Below, piece by piece: positions 53,751 to 62,870 of a DNA stretch of 64,000 nt. The stretch is from Isochrysis galbana (taxonomy: Eukaryota; Haptophyta; Isochrysidales; Isochrysidaceae). Positions within the stretch are counted from its first letter, which is position 1, and each line of letters starts with the position of its first letter. The position numbers and the translations under genes are program-made. The stretch lies in assembly GCA_018136815.1 (NCBI GenBank), contig CM030937.1, forward strand, positions 3,399,820 through 3,463,819, written 5' to 3'. The notes beneath the pieces were generated by a model. That model was given only the letters and a program-made list of their open reading frames with translations. It was not told where the DNA came from and did not search any database.

Positions 53751-53952
53751 GGTGAACGACAGAGAACTTACGTTTCCCGGTCGCTGCATTACAGTTGTTT
53801 CGCACGGCCCTCACCCTCTCTAATCCTCCCCCGAGAGAATTCTCCTCTCCCGCCTCGCCTCTCGCGGCTGTCTCCCCGGGTGCCGGGGACTTGTCTGCTT
53901 GAGCCCAATTTTTTCTTATTGTCCCCCAGCGGGACTTTTTCTCACACTGTGG
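53751..53952 (+). repeat. 200-bp repeat, inverted partner of 51475-51674
   Basis: See the partner entry for extent. The preceding bases (GCGGGTTGCGGGTTGCGG) form a short direct repeat at the junction. Confidence 0.75.
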
Positions 53953-53994
53953 ATAGTCTGGGCAGTCTGGGTGAGCCCCCTCTGCATGCCAAGA

Positions 53995-54412
53995 GGCGGC
54001 GCAGGGGGATGGATGGTTCTCGCCCCCCATGAGTGAGGGGAGTCGAGAGAGTGGGGGGGCGCAAGGCCCCCCTCCATGCCGACCAATCACATCAGATTAG
54101 TGAGGTAACACCCTAACACGAAGGGCACGCAACACACATGCCCTGCAACGCCCACAAACCAACCACAACAGGAAACCACACGAAAGACAACAGCCAGTCG
54201 CTCGATGGCGCAGGAGGAAGTAGGCAACCAGACTATCTGGGGCTGGTACACGTCGCCCGCCACTGGAAATCCCAAATTCCGAGCCCCTAAATAGAGCACG
54301 AGGGGACGAGCCGCAAGGCAGGAGGAGGGGGTGAGAAAGGGAGCGGGCGTGGCTACGAGCTACTTATTTAGGGCCGCGCGCGTGGTGGGAATATTAAGAT
54401 TTTTTTGATCTT
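53995..54412 (+). mobile_element. 5'-truncated LINE 3' UTR
   Basis: It begins with the 5450-type repeat block and continues through a 3' UTR with the phrases TCCCAAATTCCGAGCCCCTAA and GAGCACGAGGGGACGAGCCGCAAGGC, the complement of 62965-63020 and 18430-18470. It ends GGGAATATTAAGA plus a T run at about 54405-54411. Confidence 0.65.
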
Positions 54413-54811
54413 GATTGACCACAACCACGACGACAGGATTCCGCTCGACCCTCGTCATCAATAAGCTGAAAATAGGTGCGGCCCCCGCACTCCGAATACG
54501 CATCACAAGTAATCCGACACAGGCATTGAACGCGCTGAGGGGAAGATCTTGTCAGCTAAGACGACCGTAACAAGATGGAGATGGAGATGGAAAGCGCAAG
54601 TGCTGGAGTCCTCAAGAAACGACAGCTTACGGTGAGGCAACAGCGAGCAGAGCTCTGAGAATATACGCCGCGATGTGAACATCCTCAGTAGCACGTTCCT
54701 GGGCAAAGCCAATCCTGACTATCATGGCACATGTGACAGAGGAGCAAGCGGCATTGACTCATCGGCAGGGCTTTCATCTATTGCGGTTTTTCGTATTGAC
54801 TTGCACGCTCG
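54413..54811. other. Spacer, 3' flank of the next gene
   Basis: No gene is supported; the short minus frame 54503-54712 has no domain. It likely includes the 3' UTR of the DUF3712-like gene. Confidence 0.4.
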
Positions 54812-56509
54812 TCACCTTCCCAGGAAAACGGTGACGCCGTCTTGAATGTATCCGACAGTATTGGTCGTATTGCCCACGTGAAGGGTGATATTGGCTTGCA
54901 GTTGAACCTCGACCGAACCAACCGCCAACTGACCGAGCAACGACTCAAGCGTTTGCACCGGTGCCGAGAGTTCGACGGGGAAGACTCTGTCTGGCGTCCC
55001 TGACCAGAGTGGCCGCATGACCACGGGCGGATCGAGGACGGGCACGATGACACTTGCGATATGCGCGCCCCCGTACCTCACGGTAGCTGAGAGGCCCAGA
55101 ACCTCGACCGTGACATTGAGCGGGTTGTGCACCCTGAGTCGCGCGCCATCATTGAGCCGGGACCCCATGGCGAGCTGGAGCACGTTCCAAGCCGGGTCGA
55201 GGATCAGCCCGACCGACTCGAAAAGCTGCGCGTTCCGGAGCCCAGGAAGAACCGCCGGCACTGTGAGGCCGGCCAACGCGCCATTGTACAATCGGTTTGA
55301 GACGCTGGTGAAACGTGCGAGCAGTAGCGTTGGGCTACCCGCGAGGTAGCTCTGCAGTGCAATGCTGAAGCGCTCCTGTGCGCCTGCCGCCACAGTGATC
55401 TGACCGCTCAGAGCAATGGACGACTCGCCCCGGAGTAGCTGGACTGAGGAGGATGTGCGGCACGAGGCGAATAAGACAGAGTCCTCATCCAGAATCACGA
55501 GCTCGAGTGAGCCAAGCGGCTCGAACTGAAAGCTAGATGGATTACTCACTGATACCTCGAGCTCAACGCCCAACGGGGGGTGGGCCGCACACCAAGTCGA
55601 GGGCAGCGTGTCCTGCTTGTGGGCCTCGGCGCCGCTGGCTGGGAGCAGGTCTATCTTGCCAGCCCCTGCGTCGTGTAGAGGTGCCGAGGAGGGCGAAGTT
55701 ATGCGCTGACTGCAACCCGGAGGGATCGGGCCGTCAGCAAGGATGAAGCGCTTGAACACCACGTTGAGATCACGGGCGCCAAGCACCGGCACGACCTTAT
55801 TGAGATGGACCCACGAGACAGTGAGCAGGCTGTCGATCAGCGGACCGAGTAGCGGCACATGCGGCATGTGGACGCGGACGGTCACCTGACTTTGCAGCTC
55901 GAGCTCGAGCGAAGGCTGGTGTATGAGCGCGTCGGCGAGCGCCCTGAATGCGACAGGTTCAAGAACATATACCCGACCCGTGAGCGTGACGGCCACCCTT
56001 CCTCCATGGCCGAGCGCCAAGGGCGCCTCTGGCCGTAGCGCGCCGACTGGCCGACCGCCGAAGAGGAGATCGAGCTGCGCCATTTCGATCGTCACGATCA
56101 TCGGGATGATGATCGGCACAAAAATAGTGCCCCGCACTATCGCGGCGGCCGATCCGTCCCACGGCTCTTGCAGCAAGAAGTCGTCGATGCTGAGCGCGGA
56201 GAGGAAGACGAGCGCCTGAACAGCGGCGCGCACGGCGGCGAGCAGTGCAAGTGTGCCCAGAAGCGCGTGGCCGAGTGTGAAGCGCGCTCTGGCCCGCGCA
56301 CGGCGGCGCGTGACGCCCTCCTTCTCGAGCTGTGATGCGCGCTCCTCGCGCTGATCGCAATCCCTCTCCCTCTCCTTCTGGTTCTCCTCCTCTGCCTCGG
56401 TGGTTTGGTGGAGGATGCGCACGCCCTCAAGTGCGGAGGCGACGGAATCGGCGCGCGGTAGTCGCCCGCGCTCGCCGGCTCCCAACCTGCCGATGGGCAT
56501 GAGGATCAT
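54812..56509 (-). CDS. DUF3712/LEA2-like single-pass membrane protein
   Basis: Single exon, 565 residues from the ATG at 56509 (MILMPIGRLG); the frame is open further upstream only through CT repeats. A charged N-terminus (EEENQKERERDCDQREERAS) precedes one strong membrane helix, LGHALLGTLALLAAVRAAVQALVFL. The rest is an extended, probably lumenal or extracellular beta-rich region. Phrases such as LRVHNPLNVTVEVLGLSATV and VQLQANITLHV resemble the LEA2/DUF3712 fold of fungal and algal membrane-anchored proteins. Two N-x-S/T sites lie near the end. Function is unknown for the family; a lipid-binding or membrane-contact role has been suggested for LEA2-like folds, which here is only inference. 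No intron or damage is seen. Confidence 0.65.
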   Translation of the reverse strand: MILMPIGRLGAGERGRLPRADSVASALEGVRILHQTTEAEEENQKERERDCDQREERASQLEKEGVTRRRARARARFTLGHALLGTLALLAAVRAAVQALVFLSALSIDDFLLQEPWDGSAAAIVRGTIFVPIIIPMIVTIEMAQLDLLFGGRPVGALRPEAPLALGHGGRVAVTLTGRVYVLEPVAFRALADALIHQPSLELELQSQVTVRVHMPHVPLLGPLIDSLLTVSWVHLNKVVPVLGARDLNVVFKRFILADGPIPPGCSQRITSPSSAPLHDAGAGKIDLLPASGAEAHKQDTLPSTWCAAHPPLGVELEVSVSNPSSFQFEPLGSLELVILDEDSVLFASCRTSSSVQLLRGESSIALSGQITVAAGAQERFSIALQSYLAGSPTLLLARFTSVSNRLYNGALAGLTVPAVLPGLRNAQLFESVGLILDPAWNVLQLAMGSRLNDGARLRVHNPLNVTVEVLGLSATVRYGGAHIASVIVPVLDPPVVMRPLWSGTPDRVFPVELSAPVQTLESLLGQLAVGSVEVQLQANITLHVGNTTNTVGYIQDGVTVFLGR

Positions 56510-56514
56510 CGGCC

Positions 56515-56722
56515 CCTCTCTGTTAGAAAGAAAAAGAGTGGGGGAAGGAAGGGAAGGGGAAGGGGCGGCAAAGGGGCGGCGAGGAGAGGGGTGCTGCAGC
56601 GTTGTCAAGCGAGGTTGGAGTGGACAGCGTGAGGTGTGCGCTGCTGCCCTTCTCTGGCTGGCAGCCAGGAGAGAGAGAGGGAGGGCGGGGGGGCGGGGGG
56701 GCGGGGAGGGGGGGGGGGGGGG

Positions 56723-56783
<61 letters not shown>

Positions 56784-56790
56784 ATGGAGG
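56515..56790. repeat. GA microsatellite and G-rich promoter tract
   Basis: About 28 uninterrupted GA units at 56725-56780 after a G run at 56705-56725. It lies directly upstream of the DUF3712-like start, so on that gene's coding strand it is a CT tract. Unit number is likely polymorphic. Confidence 0.7.
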
Positions 56791-58080
56791 CTCGAGGAGC
56801 TGTGAGACCCTGCATAGAAAGAACAAGAGAAGAAGTAAAGGGGAAAGAAGGCGTCGGAAGAAAGGGGGAGCGAGAGGGAGAGAGATGTGCGAGGAGAGAG
56901 AGGGTGTTGTCAGGGAGGAAGAGGTTAGAGAGAGTGGGGGTGTAAGTGAATGAGGAAGGCGCGGGGTGGGGTGGGGTGGGGTGGGGGCAGGCAAGGAAGG
57001 GGAGCGGCCGGAGCCTCCGCCTGTCTGTTTATTACTTACGCCTGAAAGGTACGCTTACTTGTACTAATCGACGGGCGAGTAGAACAGCGAGGGCGAGACC
57101 TCCCCCAGCTCTCTTTTCTCGCCGCCACCAGACCAGCCACCCATTTCACTTTTACTCAGCACTCAGCATCTCGACGTCTCGGGTGCTCATATGAACATGA
57201 ATCATGGAACATACAGAAGCATCAACACATCAACACGCAGGGCGGCAGGACGGGCGGGCGCCGCGTTTCATTGTGCTCCCCCCCCCCCCGACCGAGAGAG
57301 GAGGGGCATCCAGGATTAAGACATCGAGATAGCACATTTGGATTTGGACAATTTTGACGCATTTGGGTTGAGAGGCGAATCCACCACCACCACCACTACA
57401 TACACATACCACTACCCTAGACTCGAGACTCGCTCGCTTCTGATCTTCTGATTCGCTCGAGAGGTCTTGAAGATCTTGCAGCTTGCGCAGTGCATGCAGC
57501 CCTATCCCGCAGCACGCAGCACACAACACGCGGGCGGCGGCGGGAGGGATGGGGCAGTGCATGCAGTCCGCAGTCCTGCCCCGCAGCGTGCAGCACGCCC
57601 CGTAGCACGCAGCACGCAGCACGCAGCACGCGGGCGGCGGCGGGGGGGGGGGGGGGGTTGGATTTTGACTGCGAAAAAATCAGAAGGTACAACCCGATGT
57701 CGATGTCCGCGCCGGTTTGAAGTCCGCCACACCAAGCGCCATGCCGCGCCTCCCGCCGATCCGGCGTTGGTCAACGACTCGGATATTCTCGAGCAGTGGC
57801 TTAACCACTACGGTCGACACAGTAAGGCCTACGCCCTACGCCAAGTCGGCCAACGCGCCCCTCGAGTACCAAGTGATGGCGGCGGGGGGGTCATCAAGGT
57901 GTTGGATGGCTGACGGTAACGACGATGCTACTGGCACAACCTCGGGTGGAGACACAAGACTCTCAACGATACTAGCAGAGCTTGGTCCACCATCTTGAGG
58001 TTGAGCCCCGCGCGGACTCGAAACGGCCGCGAGGGAGAAGTGAGAAGCAGAGACCTCAGTCTCAGTATAAACATACGGAG
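56791..58080. other. Spacer with GCAGCAC tandem repeats
   Basis: 57500-57645 holds repeated CGCAGCACGCAGCACGC and CGGGCGGCGGCGGG units in two related blocks. A plus frame about 57700-57910 (RHTKRHAAPPADPALVNDSD, ILEQWLNHYGRHSKAYALRQ) looks protein-like and could be a retroelement scrap, but I cannot assign it. Confidence 0.35.
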
Positions 58081-58084
58081 GTTA

Positions 58085-58180
58085 GAATGAGCATCCACGA
58101 TGCATGAGATGGATGTATCCATGATAGATAGATATGCATCTATGATGCACATATCATGGATGTATCCATGATATGTTAGC
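58085..58180. repeat. Palindromic ATGGATGTATCCATGATA repeats
   Basis: GATGTATCCATGATA occurs at about 58111 and 58159, with overlapping inverted segments (ATCATGGATGTATCCATGAT is palindromic). A/T-rich island. Confidence 0.55.
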
Positions 58181-58545
58181 CCTGGTCCCTCCTTGCCCTC
58201 GTTCCCCCGCGCTCGCCCTCGTTCTCGTCGCAGGTCGCAGGTGCAGGTGTTCGCCGCTGTGGGTTTTTTCCCCAAGCGGCTAACCTACTTCCTCGCCCCT
58301 TTGTTTTGATCAGCACACGAGGAGAGTTGTAGATTCCCTCCTTACTTCTACTAACCCTTCCCTGTAACCGTTGATTGCATCGGCTTTCCCCGTCGCATCG
58401 TCGCTCTCCTTTCGGCTCTCTCTTCCTTGTTTCTTGTTTTTCCATTCCCCGTGCTCCCCCGTTCAAGTGGGGAAAGGTACGTGAATGTGAGGGAGAGTTA
58501 GGCCAGTGTTGTGAGAGCGTGACGTTTGTGTGTCGTGCTGGTTCT
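58181..58545 (+). mobile_element. LINE 5' UTR fragment (S family), uninterrupted
   Basis: Colinear with 10188-10321 joined directly to 14003-14215, with the TAGATTCCCTCCTTACT motif once at about 58330. It therefore shows the sequence of the outer LINE before element E inserted. It stops before the ORF start. Confidence 0.75.
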
Positions 58546-58689
58546 CTTGGATCGGAGGGGTCGGAGTCGGTCTCTCCATAGCGCCAGTTGTCTGGGTGCA
58601 ACATGCCTTTCGTAACCTTCGTCGACTCCAATCAATACTCCAATTGGGAAACAAAATACTCCGCCTGCAGTGGCGCTTTTTCTTCTTCT

Positions 58690-58865
58690 ACCTAGGCTGC
58701 CCCGTCCAATGGTTCTCCAAGATGCAACGCTCGGTTAGGCGAGTCGCTCTGCTATATTGAGCGCTTGTGCTATAAGTGATAAGTTCGTGTTCATGACCAG
58801 GGCGCCTTTATCATTTGTTGTAAAGATAGGGGCGGGCGCTGAGGTCGCGTGGGGATGTTACTTCA
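58690..58865 (-). mobile_element. LINE C-terminal remnant
   Basis: The GGCGCCTTTATCATTTGTTGTAAAGATAGGGGCGGGCGC stretch matches 18738-18770 and 63285-63320. It ends a little over 100 bases upstream of PITHD1, so it could contribute promoter sequence to it. Confidence 0.5.
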
Positions 58866-58997
58866 TCAAACGTGAAAGATACCAGAGGGGGTCCGTCCGC
58901 GGCGGGCGGGAGGGGGAAACGGGGGAAGATGGGAAGGGAGAAAAAGCGGGGTGAGCCGGCCGGCCGGTCCGCGCGCGGCTGAGCAGCTGGCGCGCCC

Positions 58998-59624
58998 ATG
59001 TCGCACAGCGGACCATTCCGCTGCCAGTGTGGCCAGATTCACGCCGACCAGTACAACGGGCCCTCGAACGATCTGCTCTCCTTCATCGACACGGGCGGCC
59101 TCTCGGCTCTCAACGAGTCAGAGGCAGGCGCCTGCCGCCACATCTTCCGTCCTTACGAGCGGCGGCTGGAGCGGGAGCGATGGCTCGAGTCGGACGACGA
59201 TGACCCGCAGCTAATCATTCATATCCCCTTCATTTCGCCCGTCAAGATACAGAGCCTCACACTCATCGGTGGCCCCGATGGTATGGCACCGCGCGATGTG
59301 CGCGCCTTCATCAACCACGAGGCTCTCGACTTTGCCGATGCCGAAGATGTCGCGCCGGTACAGACGTGGGAGATGGCTGACGGCGATCCTAATGGTGTTC
59401 TCGAGTACCCCACACAATTCTCCAAGTTTCAGAACGTCTCCAAGTTATCGCTCTTTGTCGCCGGTAATCACGGAGCCGATATGACACGCATCTACTACCT
59501 TGGTCTCAAGGGAATCGGTACAGAACACCAACGACGAGCCGTGCAGGCCGTGTACGAGTTGAGACCAGTTGAGCAGGACACGGATATTAAGGACACGCTG
59601 CAAGCCGGCCAGAACGCCATGTAG
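58998..59624 (+). CDS. PITH-domain protein
   Basis: Single exon, 208 residues, close to human PITHD1 (about 210). The PITH domain binds the proteasome in thioredoxin-like protein 1; in PITHD1 the role is less certain. After a Cys-containing N-terminus (MSHSGPFRCQCGQIHADQYN) come the family features in order: LLSFIDTGGLSALNES, HIFRPYERR, LESDDDDPQLIIHIPF, VKIQSLTLIGGPDG, FSKFQNVSKLSLFVAGNHG and IYYLGLKGIG. There are no introns, unlike most genes here, and the frame is undamaged. Upstream is a G-rich leader. Confidence 0.9.
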   Translation: MSHSGPFRCQCGQIHADQYNGPSNDLLSFIDTGGLSALNESEAGACRHIFRPYERRLERERWLESDDDDPQLIIHIPFISPVKIQSLTLIGGPDGMAPRDVRAFINHEALDFADAEDVAPVQTWEMADGDPNGVLEYPTQFSKFQNVSKLSLFVAGNHGADMTRIYYLGLKGIGTEHQRRAVQAVYELRPVEQDTDIKDTLQAGQNAM

Positions 59625-60185
59625 CCGGCACCATGTATCGGCATTCGATAGGGAGAGCGGTGGTCTCGGCCGAGTGCTCACACGGAAAGTTTGAGCACTT
59701 GCACGATCCGCCACCACACCAACTGCTCTACCGCTGAACAAATGAGCTCCGTCTACAAGCACGGCTTACAGGTTTCGTCATTCATGAATCACCCTTCGCC
59801 TCCTCGACTTCACGCAGCCTCTGCTTCAATACATTTGCAGTGCACTTCTTGTGACCTAGTGTTCATAGCTATGACATTTCTGCTCGTTCACTGTGCCTTG
59901 TGTGAGCCGAATTGATGGCCGCAAGAGATCCGGCAAGGCTGTGCATGCACATGCCCTCACGCACACTTCTAGGTGGGACTTCGAAAGACGTAGGGCTCTT
60001 ACTGGCGTGGGTTGAGGGCGACTATAGCGACCACCACTGCCTACCGTTTCGTGATTGGCTAGAAGCACTCTCCGCACGCAGTGGGTGGGGTTCTTGTCAT
60101 CCTCCTACGGTCGGGATGGCGCCGCTTTCGTTGCATGTCAGCGTCTCCTCGGCGTTCAAAAATTAGTTAACACTGTGACCTAAAC
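59625..60185. other. PITHD1 3' flank
   Basis: No further gene is supported. Short frames (59691-59915 +, 59856-60077 -) have no domain. The right edge is a LINE 3' terminus, AACATCTGAAGATTCTGGGCT, in minus orientation. Confidence 0.4.
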
Positions 60186-60235
60186 AAAACATCTGAAGAT
60201 TCTGGGCTAACACCTACTACCTTCTAGGTCTACAG

Positions 60236-61035
60236 AACTATCAGTAAACTGATAGGGTCATGGAGCGCGCGCCGCCTCCCTCCCTCGCTACCCCTACCCT
60301 CGCCGCGATGGACGAAGCTTTGATGGACACGCCGCCTGTCGCCGAAGCGACCGCGCCAGGACGACCCCCCCGCCAGGTGGGCACAGGAGCCACCGAGCCA
60401 CACCCACACACCACCGCGAACAGCGTGAGCAAGGCCGCCATGCTGACAGCCAAGCTGCAGCACAACACCCACAACTCCCTCCACAGTCCAAAGCCACAAC
60501 CAGCACAACTCACAACTCCAGGCCGAGACGATCCACTAGGGAAGGCCTCCAGGCCCGGCCCCTACACAGCCGCGATACCGCCCTCGTGCCCAGGCACGAG
60601 GGGCTGGCCCGGCATCATCAGAGACTCAGCTCTCCAATGGGCAAGCCACAAACACGCAATGCAAATTGTATTGTGCAACCATGCTGGACCCGCATGAAGT
60701 GCCTGAACGTTTGCCCATAAGGGAAGGAGACATAATACTTCTGTATAAAATGGGCGACACAAGGGACCCTAGGAACTATAGACCCATCACGCTACTACAA
60801 AGTGATTATAAAATCATAGCCAAGATCATCCTTACGAATAGGCTAAAAAAGGTTAACGCAAGATATTCCTCGATAGAGACAAGCTCGTCGTTCTGGCCTT
60901 GTGAAAAATGGTACTTATACGTCGTTCATGTCGCGATCCTCTTATTCATCGGTTGCTATGCCCATGCCCTCTTGGGCCGTCTTAGCAGAGTCGCTCGAGT
61001 TTGCGGAGAGAAGGGCGAAGGGCGGAGTATCTTTC
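60236..61035 (+). mobile_element. LINE remnant: ORF start fused to reverse transcriptase start
   Basis: The 5' hairpin CTATCAG-TAAA-CTGATAG at 60238-60255 precedes ATGGAGCGCGCGCC (ORF start at 60260, MERAPPPSLATP). After about 145 codons it joins a second frame with REGDIILLYKMGDTRDPRNY and RPITLLQSDYKIIAKIIL, the beginning of a LINE reverse transcriptase. The polymerase core is lost after about 60880. This is the only reverse-transcriptase sequence recognised in the window. Confidence 0.75.
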
Positions 61036-61056
61036 TATGATTCTGATCATTACTGA

Positions 61057-62394
61057 AAAACTATTGTTATAGTTTTAGCGATGGAGCGCGCGCCGACCGC
61101 TCCCACTCCCCAGCCCCCCGCCGCCACGACGCCCCAACGGGGCCGCCCCAAGCCGCCGGAGCCGAAGCGCTCGCAGGCCTCCGCACCGCCCGACCACGAC
61201 GTCGAGATGGCGCCGCCTCCCTCGCCTCCCAGGCAGCCACAGAAGCAGGGAACAGGCAGGGCCTTGTTCCCTGCAGACCAGCAGACCCTGAGCCAGGCTC
61301 AGCCCACCAGTGCCGTGGCTCAGCCACCCACTCAAGGACTCCCCATGGGATGTGGCAGCTCTGCTGCCACCCCCATGGAGGCAACTCCTACCACCTGTGC
61401 ACCCCTCGGGGGCGGGCACATGACACAACAAACAATCCTTGGAGCTTTTGCTCCCTCCAAACAACAACCACATCAGCCGCCCAAGTCATACGCGCAAGCC
61501 GCACATGGACACAAGGGGAAGGAACCACACAAGCAAGCCCAGCAACCACCAGCCCAACAGCATCAGCCACAGTCGCGCAAGCGGGCCGACCCTCAATCGG
61601 ATCCAAAGCCGACCCCAAACAGCACTACCCCTTTCGCTTCCCCCCCTCCAGAGGAGGAAGAGGAGCCGGAAGACACCCCCTTTTTCATTCAGCTAGCTCA
61701 GCTAGCTGAGGACAAAAAGGACATTAAGAGTGAGGATGTAGCTACATTCATGAAATTCCTACTCTCTAGGCTGGAAGGCCTAGATGCCACGCCAGACGGT
61801 ATGGATAAGGGCCGAAAGGGCCCTTGGATTTTCTACGTCGACGACGATGCACACAATCAATTCAAGGCGGCCTACGGCGACAAAATTCAAACGGTGCTCT
61901 CGGGAGTCCAGCACGAATTTGGAGTCACCTATGGCGAGCTAGCCGATTCAGCGCCACGCAAGTCTAGCGCGGTCCGGTCCTCCCTCAAGGAGGTCGCCAC
62001 GTACATCGTTTTCCGCATCTTCGACCCAGTTAAGGCGTACAAAACCAAGACTCGACACTTGGCTAGCGCACTGGAGCGTGAAGGCTTCCATGTCCTTAGG
62101 GGCAACCAACAACGAGTCAAAACTACGATCGAAGGAATCACGAAAGTCGAGGCGGGTAAGCGCCCGATCTGGCACTTCTACGTATACACGGACACGACGG
62201 CCCTAGGCCATCGATTCCCAAGGACCTTTCACGTGACAGCGCGCGCGGCCTCCCCGGAACCAGCTTCTCCGAAAATGAGGGAACTGGGAAAGGGGAAGGG
62301 GGTTGTTAGGGGTTAAGGTCGGGTAGTAGGGAGGTACACTAGCACACTGCCTCACGCCGCACACGTAGCGGGGAATTTTAAGAAGATTTTTTTT
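61057..62394 (+). mobile_element. Internally deleted LINE with both ends and target duplication
   Basis: A perfect 21-bp direct repeat (starting TATGATTCTGATC) flanks it at 61036-61056 and 62395-62415. The 5' end is the hairpin AAAACTAT-TGTT-ATAGTTTT (61057-61076), followed by AGCG and the ATG at 61081. The 3' end is GGGGAATTTTAAGAAGA plus nine T. Only ORF1 (61081-62316) and about 80 bases of 3' UTR lie between. It is the most compact complete insertion in the window. Confidence 0.88.
61081..62316 (+). CDS. LINE ORF1 protein, truncated
   Basis: A 411-residue open frame without damage. The first 190 residues are Pro/Gln/Ala-rich and disordered. The second half is the conserved ORF1 domain found in the other copies: PWIFYVDDDAHNQFKAAYGD, VATYIVFRIFDPVKAYKTK and LASALEREGFHVLRGNQQR. 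It ends before the CCCH and endonuclease regions, the last residues (KMRELGKGKGVVRG) coming from the 3' junction. It could be translated as an RNA-binding protein; no catalytic domain. Confidence 0.75.
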   Translation: MERAPTAPTPQPPAATTPQRGRPKPPEPKRSQASAPPDHDVEMAPPPSPPRQPQKQGTGRALFPADQQTLSQAQPTSAVAQPPTQGLPMGCGSSAATPMEATPTTCAPLGGGHMTQQTILGAFAPSKQQPHQPPKSYAQAAHGHKGKEPHKQAQQPPAQQHQPQSRKRADPQSDPKPTPNSTTPFASPPPEEEEEPEDTPFFIQLAQLAEDKKDIKSEDVATFMKFLLSRLEGLDATPDGMDKGRKGPWIFYVDDDAHNQFKAAYGDKIQTVLSGVQHEFGVTYGELADSAPRKSSAVRSSLKEVATYIVFRIFDPVKAYKTKTRHLASALEREGFHVLRGNQQRVKTTIEGITKVEAGKRPIWHFYVYTDTTALGHRFPRTFHVTARAASPEPASPKMRELGKGKGVVRG

Positions 62395-62415
62395 TATGAT
62401 TCTGATCATTACTGA

Positions 62416-62870
62416 TTCTTTCTTTAGAGAAAGTGATACCGTCGTAGTGGATGATGGATCGCGGCGGTACGAGGGCGGTATCGCGGCTAGACACGAGAGG
62501 AAACCGAAAAAAGACAACCGACGGTACCCTAGGTGACGCACAAAACCCAGCAAACTGTCCCCGAAAACGACCCGGCCACTTAGCGGAACAAGAGGGAGGT
62601 GAGGATCTCACTCACCGCAAATAATAATACAACATCTGAATCTGAAGATTCGGGCTACTCACGCTAGCTATACGGGTCCACGCACTCACGGTACTCACTC
62701 ATGACATCGCCTATACCCCAGTACACTCACTCCCTTACACCACCCCCTTCATTCCTTTGTTTTTGGTATCGGGGGGGGGGGGGGGGCGTGCACTACAACG
62801 GGCCAAGTGCAGGGGGTGGGCTGGGGCAGACCTGCTGGTGTGGGCTGTTCCTGTGGCAAAACAAACATAA
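62416..62870. other. LINE-derived spacer
   Basis: AACATCTGAATCTGAAGATTCGGGCTAC at 62632 is a LINE 3' terminus with an internal 6-bp duplication. 62745-62800 carries the TTTGTTTTTGGTATCGGGGGG / GTGCACTACAACGGGCC block of the same family. A G run of about 17 lies at 62770. No host gene. Confidence 0.45.
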
